Position numbers and translations under genes: made by a program. The notes beneath the pieces are model-generated. The model did not search any database, was not told the DNA's origin, and worked only from the letters and a program-made list of their open reading frames with translations. 64,000 nucleotides of DNA, from contig NZ_MUJK01000017.1 in NCBI RefSeq assembly GCF_002906155.1, forward strand, positions 26,188 through 90,187, written 5' to 3'. Positions 52,365 through 60,528 of the stretch are shown here, one piece after another (position 1 is the stretch's first letter; each line of letters starts with the position of its first letter). Source of the DNA: Pseudomonas laurylsulfativorans (GTDB taxonomy: Bacteria > Pseudomonadota > Gammaproteobacteria > Pseudomonadales > Pseudomonadaceae).

Positions 52365-55300
52365 GAACCTGGATGCCCAGCCGTTTGAAGGTCTATCTGA
52401 TACAAGTGACCGCAGGTCTATGCGTGAGCACCTCGTTGTTCGGGGCACCGGGCAATGAACACTACACGCTGCTCAGCCGTTCGAAGGCCGGGACGCTGGA
52501 GATTCGACTGGATGAATCCCAGCGACAATGGATAAAACACAAAAATCAGCTGACGCTCGGTACGTCGGCCCCGGACTACCCCCCTTTCGACCTGACCACC
52601 AGCGGTCAGGACTATGAAGGGTTTACCGCCGACTATGCGGGTCTGCTGGGAGACGCGACCGGATTGCCCGTCAAGGTTCGGCGTTTTGACTCCCGAGGGG
52701 CCGCGATCGCCGCGCTGCAGAATGGCGATGTCGATCTGCTTGGCACCGCCAATGGATTCGAGGCGGACAATACCGACATTGCCCTGTCCATACCCTATGC
52801 CGTCGACCAACCCGTATTGGTGACCCGCGAAGGAGAAACCAGATCCCTCGCCGATGCCCTGGCCGGATTGCGCCTGAGCATGGTGTATCACTACTTGCCG
52901 CTGACGGAAGTCAGGGCGTTGTACCCGAAGGCGATCATCACGTCCTATCCGTCCTACCAGAATGCGATCAACGCCGTTGCTTTCGATCAGGCGGACGTGT
53001 TTCTCGGTGACACTATTTCAACTCACTACATGATCAACAAGGGGTACTTGAACAACATCCGCATGGCCAACTTCGGCAAACATGAAGCCCATGGTTTCAG
53101 CTTCGCCGTTAACAGGAACAACCCCGAACTGCTCGGCATCATCAACGCGATGATCAGGGCCATCCCCTCCAGTGAACGAGAAAACATCGCCAAACGCTGG
53201 AGCGCCGGCAGCGACATTCTGCTGACCGATCAAAAGTTGCAACTCACTGACCGGGAAGAACGCTGGCTGGCACACCACCCGATAGTGCGCGTCGTCGTCA
53301 ACGAAGCCTTTGCGCCACTGACGTTTTTCGATAGCAATGGCAACTTTCGCGGGGTCAGCGCCGATTTGCTTGAGCTGATCAGGCTGCGCACCGGCTTGCG
53401 CTTTGACATTCAGCGCAGTCGAAACGATGACGATATGATCAAACAGATCAAGGACAAACAGGCCGATGTGATCGCTGCGTTGCTCCCCAGCGCCCAACGT
53501 CAAACCCAACTGAATTTTACCCGCCCCTTTCTGGAAAATTCCTACGTCCTGCTGACCCGTAAAGCCGCCGACAGCCCGACCAACCTCGAGCAGTTGCAGG
53601 GCAAGCGTCTGGCGATTGCCCGCGGCAATCCACTCATGGATTACCTGCACAGAGAATTTCCCCGTATCAAATTGATCGAAACCCCGGACACCTTCAGCGC
53701 CGTAGAGATGCTCGCCGAAGGCCAGGCCGACGGTGCGGTGAACTCACTGATCATTGCCAACTACTTCATTTCATCGAGTCTCTTCGAGCACACATTGCAA
53801 ATCAGCACCACCATCGGTACCGAGCAGGCGGCGTTTTCCCTTGCCACCGCCCGGAGTGCCAAGGAGTTGAACGCGATACTCGACAAGGCGCTTCTGAGTA
53901 TCTCGCCGGAGGAACTGGGCATCATCAACAGTCGCTGGCGCGGCTATTCGGCATCGTCGCAAAGCACTTGGCGCAACTATCAAAGACTGTTCTACCAAAT
54001 CGTCGTCGGTGCTGGCGTGCTGTTGCTCATTTCCGTTGCGTGGAACGACTATATGCGACGCCAGATCAAGCAACGCAAGGCTGCCGAGCGTGCGTTGAAC
54101 GATCAGTTCGAGTTCATGCGATCACTGGTCAATGGCACGCCCCATCCGATCTACGTACGTGATCGCCAGGGACTTCTGCAAAGCTGCAATGACAGTTACC
54201 TGCAAGCGTTCTGCGCCAGGCGTGAAGAAGTCATCGGCAAAAGCGTGATGCAGGGATCGATGAGCAATGTGTTCGAAGCCCGGGAGTATCAGGCTGACTA
54301 CCAGCGTGTGGTGGCCGAGGGCAGACCGTTGATCGTCGATCGCGAGCTGCACATTGGTGACCGGCGGCTGACGATCTATCACTGGATTCTTCCCTATCGG
54401 GATTCCAGCGCAAAAGTGCAAGGCATTATCGGTGGCTGGATCGACATCAGCGAACGGCGGCAACTGCTCGATGATCTGCGCTGCGCGAAAGAACGCGCCG
54501 ATAACGCCAACCGGGCCAAAAGCACGTTTCTGGCCACAATGAGCCATGAGATCCGCACACCGATGAATGCAATCATTGGCATGCTTGAACTGACACTCAA
54601 GCGTCTTGATCATCAGCATGCGGAGCGTCAGGCCATCGATGTCGCGTATAACTCGGCGAAAGGTCTGCTGGAGCTGATTGGCGACATCCTCGACATTGCC
54701 AGAATCGAATCCGGGCGCTTGAGCCTGAGCCCGGAGCGCGTTAATCCGGATGAACTTGTGGCCTCGGTCGTGCGGATCTTCGATGGCCTGGCCCGACAGA
54801 AGGAACTCGAGCTGGTGCTGGAGTTTTCATCGGCCAACCCGCCCTTCGATGTGTTGTTGGACCCTTTGCGCTTCAAACAAGTGCTGTCCAACCTGATCAG
54901 CAATGCCATCAAATTTACCGAGCAAGGCCAGGTCCGGGTCATTGTCGACCTGCAGCCGGCAACCCAATCCGATCACGTGCAGATGCGCGTGCAGGTTCAC
55001 GACAGTGGTATCGGGATCAGCGAACAGGATCAACAGCGCCTGTTCGAACCCTTCGCCCAGGCCGACAACACCATGCAATCGGCCATGGGGGGCGCAGGCC
55101 TGGGGCTGGTGATCAGCCGCAATCTCTGCGAGATGATGGGTGGCAGCCTGCAATTGCGCAGCGAACCGGGGGGCGGCACTCAAGTGGAGGTGTTGCTGCT
55201 GCTGGAAACGTTACCGCTGCAACAGTCTGCCCAGGTGGCCGAAACGCAAATCGTCGTCGCCACAACCCCATTGAATGTTCTGGTAGTCGACGATCACTCG

Positions 55301-56014
55301 GCCAATCGTTTGCTCACGTGCCAGCAACTGGAGTTTCTTGGACATCGTTTTACCGTCGCGGCCGATGGCCAGGAGGGACTGGAGGCATGGAAAGAGCAAC
55401 CGTTTGATCTGGTGATTGCCGATTGCAACATGCCGGTCATGAACGGTTACGAGCTGGCCCGCGCCATTCGGCAGCATGAACAACAAAACCATCGTCCTCC
55501 CTGTACCGTTGTCGGCTTTACCGCCAACGCCCAACCGGAAGAGGTTCAACGTTGCAAGCAAGCCGGAATGGACGACTGCCTGTTCAAACCCCTCAGCCTC
55601 GGTGCCTTGAGTCGATGGGTAGAAAGCATTGAACCCACCCATGCAACCCCGGCGTTCAGCCTCCGCGGGTTGAAACTGCTGACCGGGGACAACCCGATGT
55701 TGAACAGGCGCTTACTCAATGAGTTGGTGAGCAGCAACCGCCAGGATCTGCAAACGCTGTTGCCGCTATCCAGTTCCGGGGATAAGCAGGCACTGCAGGA
55801 CATTGCCCACAAAATCAAAGGCGCAGCCCGGATAGTGCAAGCCTCCCGCTTGATCGACCGCTGCGAGGCACTCGAAGCAGCCTGCCATGAGGATTTCGAT
55901 CGCGAAAAAGTGGCTGGATGCTGCAAATCCATGGAGTACGCCATGCTTGAGCTGGAGGACGCGTTACTACGTCAGATTGAACATTCCGACGAAGGCAAAG
56001 TGACAGAGCCTTAA
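52361..56014 (+). CDS. BvgS/EvgS/RocS-type hybrid sensor kinase
   Basis: A 1217-residue unorthodox kinase. Signal-anchor start, two periplasmic Venus-flytrap domains (about residues 60-280 and 300-525), one membrane segment (YQIVVGAGVLLLISVAW, about 545-562), a PAS domain (about 585-700), HisKA with His729 (ATMSHEIRTPMN), ATPase (NLISNAIKFT, GAGLGLVISRNL), receiver with Asp1021 (VIADCNMPVMNG) and Hpt with His1150 (IAHKIKGAA). All four phosphorelay residues are intact. The start is a GTG overlapping the regulator stop, or the ATG at 52373. In P. aeruginosa the RocS1 homologue controls cup fimbriae through RocA1 and RocR; the target here is unknown. Confidence 0.9.
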   Translation: MRTWMPSRLKVYLIQVTAGLCVSTSLFGAPGNEHYTLLSRSKAGTLEIRLDESQRQWIKHKNQLTLGTSAPDYPPFDLTTSGQDYEGFTADYAGLLGDATGLPVKVRRFDSRGAAIAALQNGDVDLLGTANGFEADNTDIALSIPYAVDQPVLVTREGETRSLADALAGLRLSMVYHYLPLTEVRALYPKAIITSYPSYQNAINAVAFDQADVFLGDTISTHYMINKGYLNNIRMANFGKHEAHGFSFAVNRNNPELLGIINAMIRAIPSSERENIAKRWSAGSDILLTDQKLQLTDREERWLAHHPIVRVVVNEAFAPLTFFDSNGNFRGVSADLLELIRLRTGLRFDIQRSRNDDDMIKQIKDKQADVIAALLPSAQRQTQLNFTRPFLENSYVLLTRKAADSPTNLEQLQGKRLAIARGNPLMDYLHREFPRIKLIETPDTFSAVEMLAEGQADGAVNSLIIANYFISSSLFEHTLQISTTIGTEQAAFSLATARSAKELNAILDKALLSISPEELGIINSRWRGYSASSQSTWRNYQRLFYQIVVGAGVLLLISVAWNDYMRRQIKQRKAAERALNDQFEFMRSLVNGTPHPIYVRDRQGLLQSCNDSYLQAFCARREEVIGKSVMQGSMSNVFEAREYQADYQRVVAEGRPLIVDRELHIGDRRLTIYHWILPYRDSSAKVQGIIGGWIDISERRQLLDDLRCAKERADNANRAKSTFLATMSHEIRTPMNAIIGMLELTLKRLDHQHAERQAIDVAYNSAKGLLELIGDILDIARIESGRLSLSPERVNPDELVASVVRIFDGLARQKELELVLEFSSANPPFDVLLDPLRFKQVLSNLISNAIKFTEQGQVRVIVDLQPATQSDHVQMRVQVHDSGIGISEQDQQRLFEPFAQADNTMQSAMGGAGLGLVISRNLCEMMGGSLQLRSEPGGGTQVEVLLLLETLPLQQSAQVAETQIVVATTPLNVLVVDDHSANRLLTCQQLEFLGHRFTVAADGQEGLEAWKEQPFDLVIADCNMPVMNGYELARAIRQHEQQNHRPPCTVVGFTANAQPEEVQRCKQAGMDDCLFKPLSLGALSRWVESIEPTHATPAFSLRGLKLLTGDNPMLNRRLLNELVSSNRQDLQTLLPLSSSGDKQALQDIAHKIKGAARIVQASRLIDRCEALEAACHEDFDREKVAGCCKSMEYAMLELEDALLRQIEHSDEGKVTEP

Positions 56015-56062
56015 CTATGCTTGGACCCTCGGCAGTGTGTGACCATCATGGAGAAACCCGCA

Positions 56063-59008
56063 ATGCCTAACCCACTGCGCACCGATCCACGCCGGTTTCC
56101 ACTGCATGTCCATATCAGTGTGATGTTCACCTTTCTGTTGTTGCTGACCGGGGTAGTGCTGGGGCTGTTCAACTACCGACAAACCACACAAATCATACTG
56201 TCGAGCAGTGAAAAACTCTTCAACCGCATTGAGCAGGATGTCCGATTGGACCTGCAAGCGACCTATGAACCCATTCGTCATCTGTTGAGCCTGCTGGCCC
56301 TCAATCCGGCAGGCCAGTCCCCTGATCTGGAACAACGCCTGGCACTGCTCGAACCGTTCAGCCAGTCACTCGAGGACAACCCCAATCTGGCTTCGCTGTA
56401 CCTGGGCTACGACAATGGGGACTTTTTCATGGTCCGCCCGCTGCGTACCCCGGAGGTCAAAGCCCTGGTCAAGGCGCCGGACACCGCGGTTTATCAAGTA
56501 TGGAGCATCGAACACAACAGCAGCGGCCAGGCCCGCTCCCGGTCTTTGTTTTTCGACCGCAACCTGGCACTTGTCAGCCATCAGGACAACCTGAACGACA
56601 CGTACGACCCACGCAACCGTGCCTGGTTCATCAGCGCCCGCAGCGACAAAGACCAGATCACGACCGAACCCTATATCTTTTTTTCCACCCACAACATTGG
56701 CACGACGCTGGCACGCCGCAGTGGCGACAAGGCAATCCTGGCCGCCGACCTGACCCTGGCCGAACTCAGCGCGACCCTGGCCAAGCACGTCGTGACCCCC
56801 AATACCGAAATCGTGCTGTTCAATGCCCAAGGCAATGCCATTGCCTACCCCGACAGCCACAGGCTGATCATTGATGACCAGACATCCCGCCTGATCAAGG
56901 CGGCGGACCTGAACCCCAGCCTGGGTGCGTTGCTCAACAGTCCCCTTCAAGGCAGTCGCCTGAACGCCAACGGCCGGCAGTGGATCGTGGCCCGCAGCAG
57001 CATGCAGGAAGGCGGCCCCCAAGGCCTGCAACTGGCGCTGCTGGTACCCGAAGACGAGTTGCTCGTCGACGCTTACCGGATGCGCTGGCAAGGCGCGCTC
57101 ATTACCCTGGCAACACTGCTGTTATGCGTTCCGCTGGGTTGGCTAACGTCAAGAATCCTGGTCAAACCCTTGCGCGCCCTGGTGCAGGAGGCCGATGCGA
57201 TTCGCAGTTTCGATTTCAATTTCCCGCTTTCCCGTCGCTCTCCGGTGCTCGAAGTCGACCAACTGAGTGTGTCGATGGCTCGAATGAAAGACACGCTGGC
57301 GAGCTTCTTCCAGATCACTGACAGCCTCAGCGCCGAAACCCGTTTCGCCCCGCTGCTGGAACGGGTGTTGTTTGAAACCGTGAAAATCGGTCAGGCCCAG
57401 GCCGGCCTGATCTATCTGCGTGAAGGTGATGGCGAGCAAATGGAACCCCACGGACTGGTCATCGATAACACCGCCGAAAACCTGCAATCCTTCGACATTC
57501 GCGGACACTCGCTCAGGAACCCGCAAAGCCCACCATGGTTACAGCAACTGGCAAACGTCGACACTGTCGTCAGCAACCTGGGGTTCGAGCAGGCGGGTGA
57601 TCTGCAGAAAGTCTTGCTCGCGCTGAAAAGTCCTCGGGTCCATCTGATCGGAATCCGCCTGCACAATCGTCATAACGAAACCGTGGGCCTGCTGGTGCTG
57701 CTGTTAGCCGACAGCGGCGAGCAGAGCGACCTGGACAAACTGCGGCCAGACCGCATAGCGTTTCTCCAGGCGGTGTCCGGCGCGGCTGCCGTGTGCATCG
57801 AAAGCCAACGCCTGCAAGCCCGGCAAAAACAGCTGCTGGATGCCTTCATTCAACTGATGGCCGGCGCCATTGATGCCAAAAGCCCCTATACCGGCGGTCA
57901 TTGCCAACGCGTGCCCGAACTGACCCTGATGCTCGCCCGTGCGGCGGCGGCCAGCCAGGAGCCTGCCTTCAGCGCCTATCAGCCGACCGATGATGAATGG
58001 GAGGCACTGCACATCGCCGCCTGGCTGCACGATTGCGGCAAGGTCACCACGCCGGAATACGTCGTCGACAAAGCCACTAAACTGGAAACCCTCACCGATC
58101 GCATCCACGAAATCCGTACCCGCTTCGAAGTACTCAAGCGCGATGTCTGGATCAGCTACTGGCAGGCCATTGCCCAGGGCGGTGACGAGCAACTGCTGGC
58201 AGAGTTGCGCAATGCCAGCCTGGCCGGGCTGGATGATGATTTCACCTTCGTTGCCCGCTGCAATCTCGGTGGCGAAGCCATGGCCGACGCTGATCTGCAA
58301 CGACTGCGCAGCATGGCTGAACGCACCTGGACCCGAACCCTGGATGACCGGCTGGGCGTGTCCTGGGAAGAGAACCGGCGTCAGGCCCGAACCCCCGCCC
58401 CCACCCTGCCCGTCAGTGAACCGTTACTGGCGGACAAACCCGAGCACTTGTTCGAACGCAGCGAAAACGAAGTGATACCGCCAGATAATCCCCTGGGCTT
58501 CAAACTCGACATTCCTCCCCACAAATACAACCGGGGTGAGCTGTACAACCTGAGCATTGTCCGGGGCACCCTGACGAGCGAGGAACGTTATGTCATCAAT
58601 AACCACATCGTCCAGACGATCCTGATGCTCAACCATCTGCCGTTCCCCGCGCACTTGCGCAGCGTCGCGGAAATAGCCGGCGGGCATCACGAGAAAATGG
58701 ACGGCAGCGGTTACCCGAAACGCTTGAAGCGGGAAGCAATGAGCCTGCCGGCACGGATGATGGCGATAGCCGATATTTTCGAAGCGTTGACGGCCGCCGA
58801 CCGCCCCTACAAAAAAGCCAAGACCTTGAGCGAAGCGCTGGGCATCATGGCGTTCATGTGCCGTGATGCCCACATCGACCCGGAGCTATTCGGCCTGTTC
58901 ATCAAGGCACAGATCTATCTGCAGTACGCCAGGCGCTTCCTCGACCCTGAGCAGATCGATGCGGTGGACGCCTCGGGCCTGCTGGCCAAGGCAGGCCTGG
59001 CGTCTTGA
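56063..59008 (+). CDS. membrane HD-GYP cyclic-di-GMP phosphodiesterase (Cache-HAMP-GAF-HD-GYP)
   Basis: A 981-residue inner-membrane protein. Membrane segment about 20-42 (VMFTFLLLLTGVVLGLFNY), periplasmic double-Cache sensor about 45-345 (DPRNRAWF, TTEPYIFFSTH), second membrane segment about 350-370, HAMP, GAF about 430-570, then HD-GYP. The HD is in WLHDCGKV (about 656) and the GYP in HHEKMDGSGYP (about 883). The roughly 225 residues between are far more than in a minimal domain, so there is a large insertion. I chose the ATG at 56063 because GGAG is 9 bases upstream. It follows the hybrid kinase by 48 bases and probably shares its operon. Ends next to the convergent fRMsr gene. Confidence 0.88.
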   Translation: MPNPLRTDPRRFPLHVHISVMFTFLLLLTGVVLGLFNYRQTTQIILSSSEKLFNRIEQDVRLDLQATYEPIRHLLSLLALNPAGQSPDLEQRLALLEPFSQSLEDNPNLASLYLGYDNGDFFMVRPLRTPEVKALVKAPDTAVYQVWSIEHNSSGQARSRSLFFDRNLALVSHQDNLNDTYDPRNRAWFISARSDKDQITTEPYIFFSTHNIGTTLARRSGDKAILAADLTLAELSATLAKHVVTPNTEIVLFNAQGNAIAYPDSHRLIIDDQTSRLIKAADLNPSLGALLNSPLQGSRLNANGRQWIVARSSMQEGGPQGLQLALLVPEDELLVDAYRMRWQGALITLATLLLCVPLGWLTSRILVKPLRALVQEADAIRSFDFNFPLSRRSPVLEVDQLSVSMARMKDTLASFFQITDSLSAETRFAPLLERVLFETVKIGQAQAGLIYLREGDGEQMEPHGLVIDNTAENLQSFDIRGHSLRNPQSPPWLQQLANVDTVVSNLGFEQAGDLQKVLLALKSPRVHLIGIRLHNRHNETVGLLVLLLADSGEQSDLDKLRPDRIAFLQAVSGAAAVCIESQRLQARQKQLLDAFIQLMAGAIDAKSPYTGGHCQRVPELTLMLARAAAASQEPAFSAYQPTDDEWEALHIAAWLHDCGKVTTPEYVVDKATKLETLTDRIHEIRTRFEVLKRDVWISYWQAIAQGGDEQLLAELRNASLAGLDDDFTFVARCNLGGEAMADADLQRLRSMAERTWTRTLDDRLGVSWEENRRQARTPAPTLPVSEPLLADKPEHLFERSENEVIPPDNPLGFKLDIPPHKYNRGELYNLSIVRGTLTSEERYVINNHIVQTILMLNHLPFPAHLRSVAEIAGGHHEKMDGSGYPKRLKREAMSLPARMMAIADIFEALTAADRPYKKAKTLSEALGIMAFMCRDAHIDPELFGLFIKAQIYLQYARRFLDPEQIDAVDASGLLAKAGLAS

Positions 59009-59491
59009 TCAGCAGTCGGTCAGGCGCAGGAAAATCGCCGCCAGCTGTTCGATTCCGGCCTGGTCCTGCGCAGTAAAACGCGCGAGCTTCGGACTGTCGA
59101 GATCGAGCACGCCGATCAACCGGCCATCCTTGACTAGCGGCACCACCAATTCGCTGTTCGATGCGCTGTCGCAGGCAATGTGACCGGGAAACGCGTGCAC
59201 ATCTTCGACCAACTGAGTCTGCAAGGTAGCGGCTGCTGTTCCGCAGACGCCACGCCCGAACGGAATCCGCACGCAAGCGATCTGCCCCTGAAACGGGCCC
59301 AGCACCAGCTCTTCATTGCGGTTGAGGTAAAAACCGGCCCAGTTCAAGTCATCGAGCTGATTGAACAGAAACGCCGAGAACTGCGCGGCATTGGCGATGA
59401 AGTCCCGCTCGTCCGCCAGCAAGGACTCCAGTTGCGCATGCAGCATGCCGTAGCCTTCAAGGCCCTGGCCGCTTTTTTGTAAATCGATCAT
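59009..59491 (-). CDS. msrC: free methionine-(R)-sulfoxide reductase (GAF fold)
   Basis: A 160-residue GAF-domain enzyme that reduces free L-methionine-(R)-sulfoxide. The conserved Cys are visible: IPFGRGVCGTAAAT, and the IACDSASNSELVVPL segment; the first of the three family Cys is replaced by or placed in the IACVRIPFG segment. I chose the ATG at 59491, which has GGAG upstream and overlaps the stop of the DUF815 gene by 4 bases (ATGA). Assignment to fRMsr (MsrC/YebR) is by this motif set and length. Confidence 0.85.
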   Translation of the reverse strand: MIDLQKSGQGLEGYGMLHAQLESLLADERDFIANAAQFSAFLFNQLDDLNWAGFYLNRNEELVLGPFQGQIACVRIPFGRGVCGTAAATLQTQLVEDVHAFPGHIACDSASNSELVVPLVKDGRLIGVLDLDSPKLARFTAQDQAGIEQLAAIFLRLTDC

Positions 59492-60378
59492 GCCTTGTGC
59501 TCCAACAGTTTCAGCCCGACCCAATAACGGGCAAATTGATAAGCGCAACGTCCATTGCGATTGCCCCGGCCAGTGGCCCAACGTACCGCCAGAATGTCCA
59601 GTTCTTCGCTACGCTGCCACGCCAGTCCGGCCTTACCGGCCAACTGGCCGATCCAGTGCTCGACGACGTTGAGGAAGTGTTCCTGGGTAAACGGATAGAA
59701 CGACAGCCATAAACCGAAGCGGTCCGACAACGCGATCTTGTCTTCCACCGCCTCGCTGGGATGCAGTTCGCCGTCGACCCGTTTCCAGTTTTCGTTGTCA
59801 CTTTCCTTTTCCGGCACCAAGTGGCGACGGTTGGACGTGGCGTACAGCAAAACGTTGTCCGGTGCCTGCTCCAGCGAGCCATCAAGGACGCTCTTGAGCA
59901 CTCGGTAATCGCCCTCGCCCGATTCGAACGAGAGGTCATCGCAAAACAGCACAAAACGCTGGGGCAGTTTGCCGATCTGTTCGACCACTCGCGGCAGGTC
60001 CGCCAGGTGATCGCGTTCAATCTCGATCAAACGCAAACCGGCTCGAGCGTGTTCGGCCAACAAGGCGCGCACCAGCGACGACTTGCCGGTGCCGCGCGAA
60101 CCCCAGAGCAAGGCGTGGTTGGCGGGCATGCCATCAAGGAACTGTTGGGTATTGCGCCCAAGCTGCTCGACTTGCCGGTCGACGCCGATCAGGTCCGACA
60201 GGCGCATGTCGAGGCTGACCTCCAGCGGCATCAGATAACCGCCGCGCGACTCACGCTGCCAGCGCGCGGCCAGGCAATGCGTCCAGTCGATGGCTGGCCG
60301 GGGTGCCGGCAGCAACGGCTCGATACGGGCCAGAACGGCATCGGCGCGTTCAAGAAAAGCATTCAATCGGGAGTCCAC
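59488..60378 (-). CDS. DUF815 AAA-type ATPase
   Basis: A 296-residue P-loop ATPase of the DUF815 family. Walker A GSRGTGKSS (about residue 92-100), Walker B FVLFCDDLSFE (about 145), sensor-like LLYATSNRRHL (about 178), and a C-terminal YQFARYWVGLKLL. Function is not established for the family. I chose the GTG at 60378 because AGGAG is 5 bases upstream; the frame is open to 60426. It is translationally coupled to the methionine sulfoxide reductase gene, hinting at a repair or stress context. Divergent from sagS. Confidence 0.85.
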   Translation of the reverse strand: MDSRLNAFLERADAVLARIEPLLPAPRPAIDWTHCLAARWQRESRGGYLMPLEVSLDMRLSDLIGVDRQVEQLGRNTQQFLDGMPANHALLWGSRGTGKSSLVRALLAEHARAGLRLIEIERDHLADLPRVVEQIGKLPQRFVLFCDDLSFESGEGDYRVLKSVLDGSLEQAPDNVLLYATSNRRHLVPEKESDNENWKRVDGELHPSEAVEDKIALSDRFGLWLSFYPFTQEHFLNVVEHWIGQLAGKAGLAWQRSEELDILAVRWATGRGNRNGRCAYQFARYWVGLKLLEHKA

Positions 60379-60528
60379 GACTTCTCCTCGGGCACGTTCA
60401 CAGTAATGATGGTGATACAGCGACAAAACACAGCGTCAGACAAGTGTCTGCCCCCGCAGTACAGGCCTCACGAGAGCATCAGCAGGCAGGCATGATCGAC
60501 TATGCTTGAGCAGCGAAAGGAAACGGAA

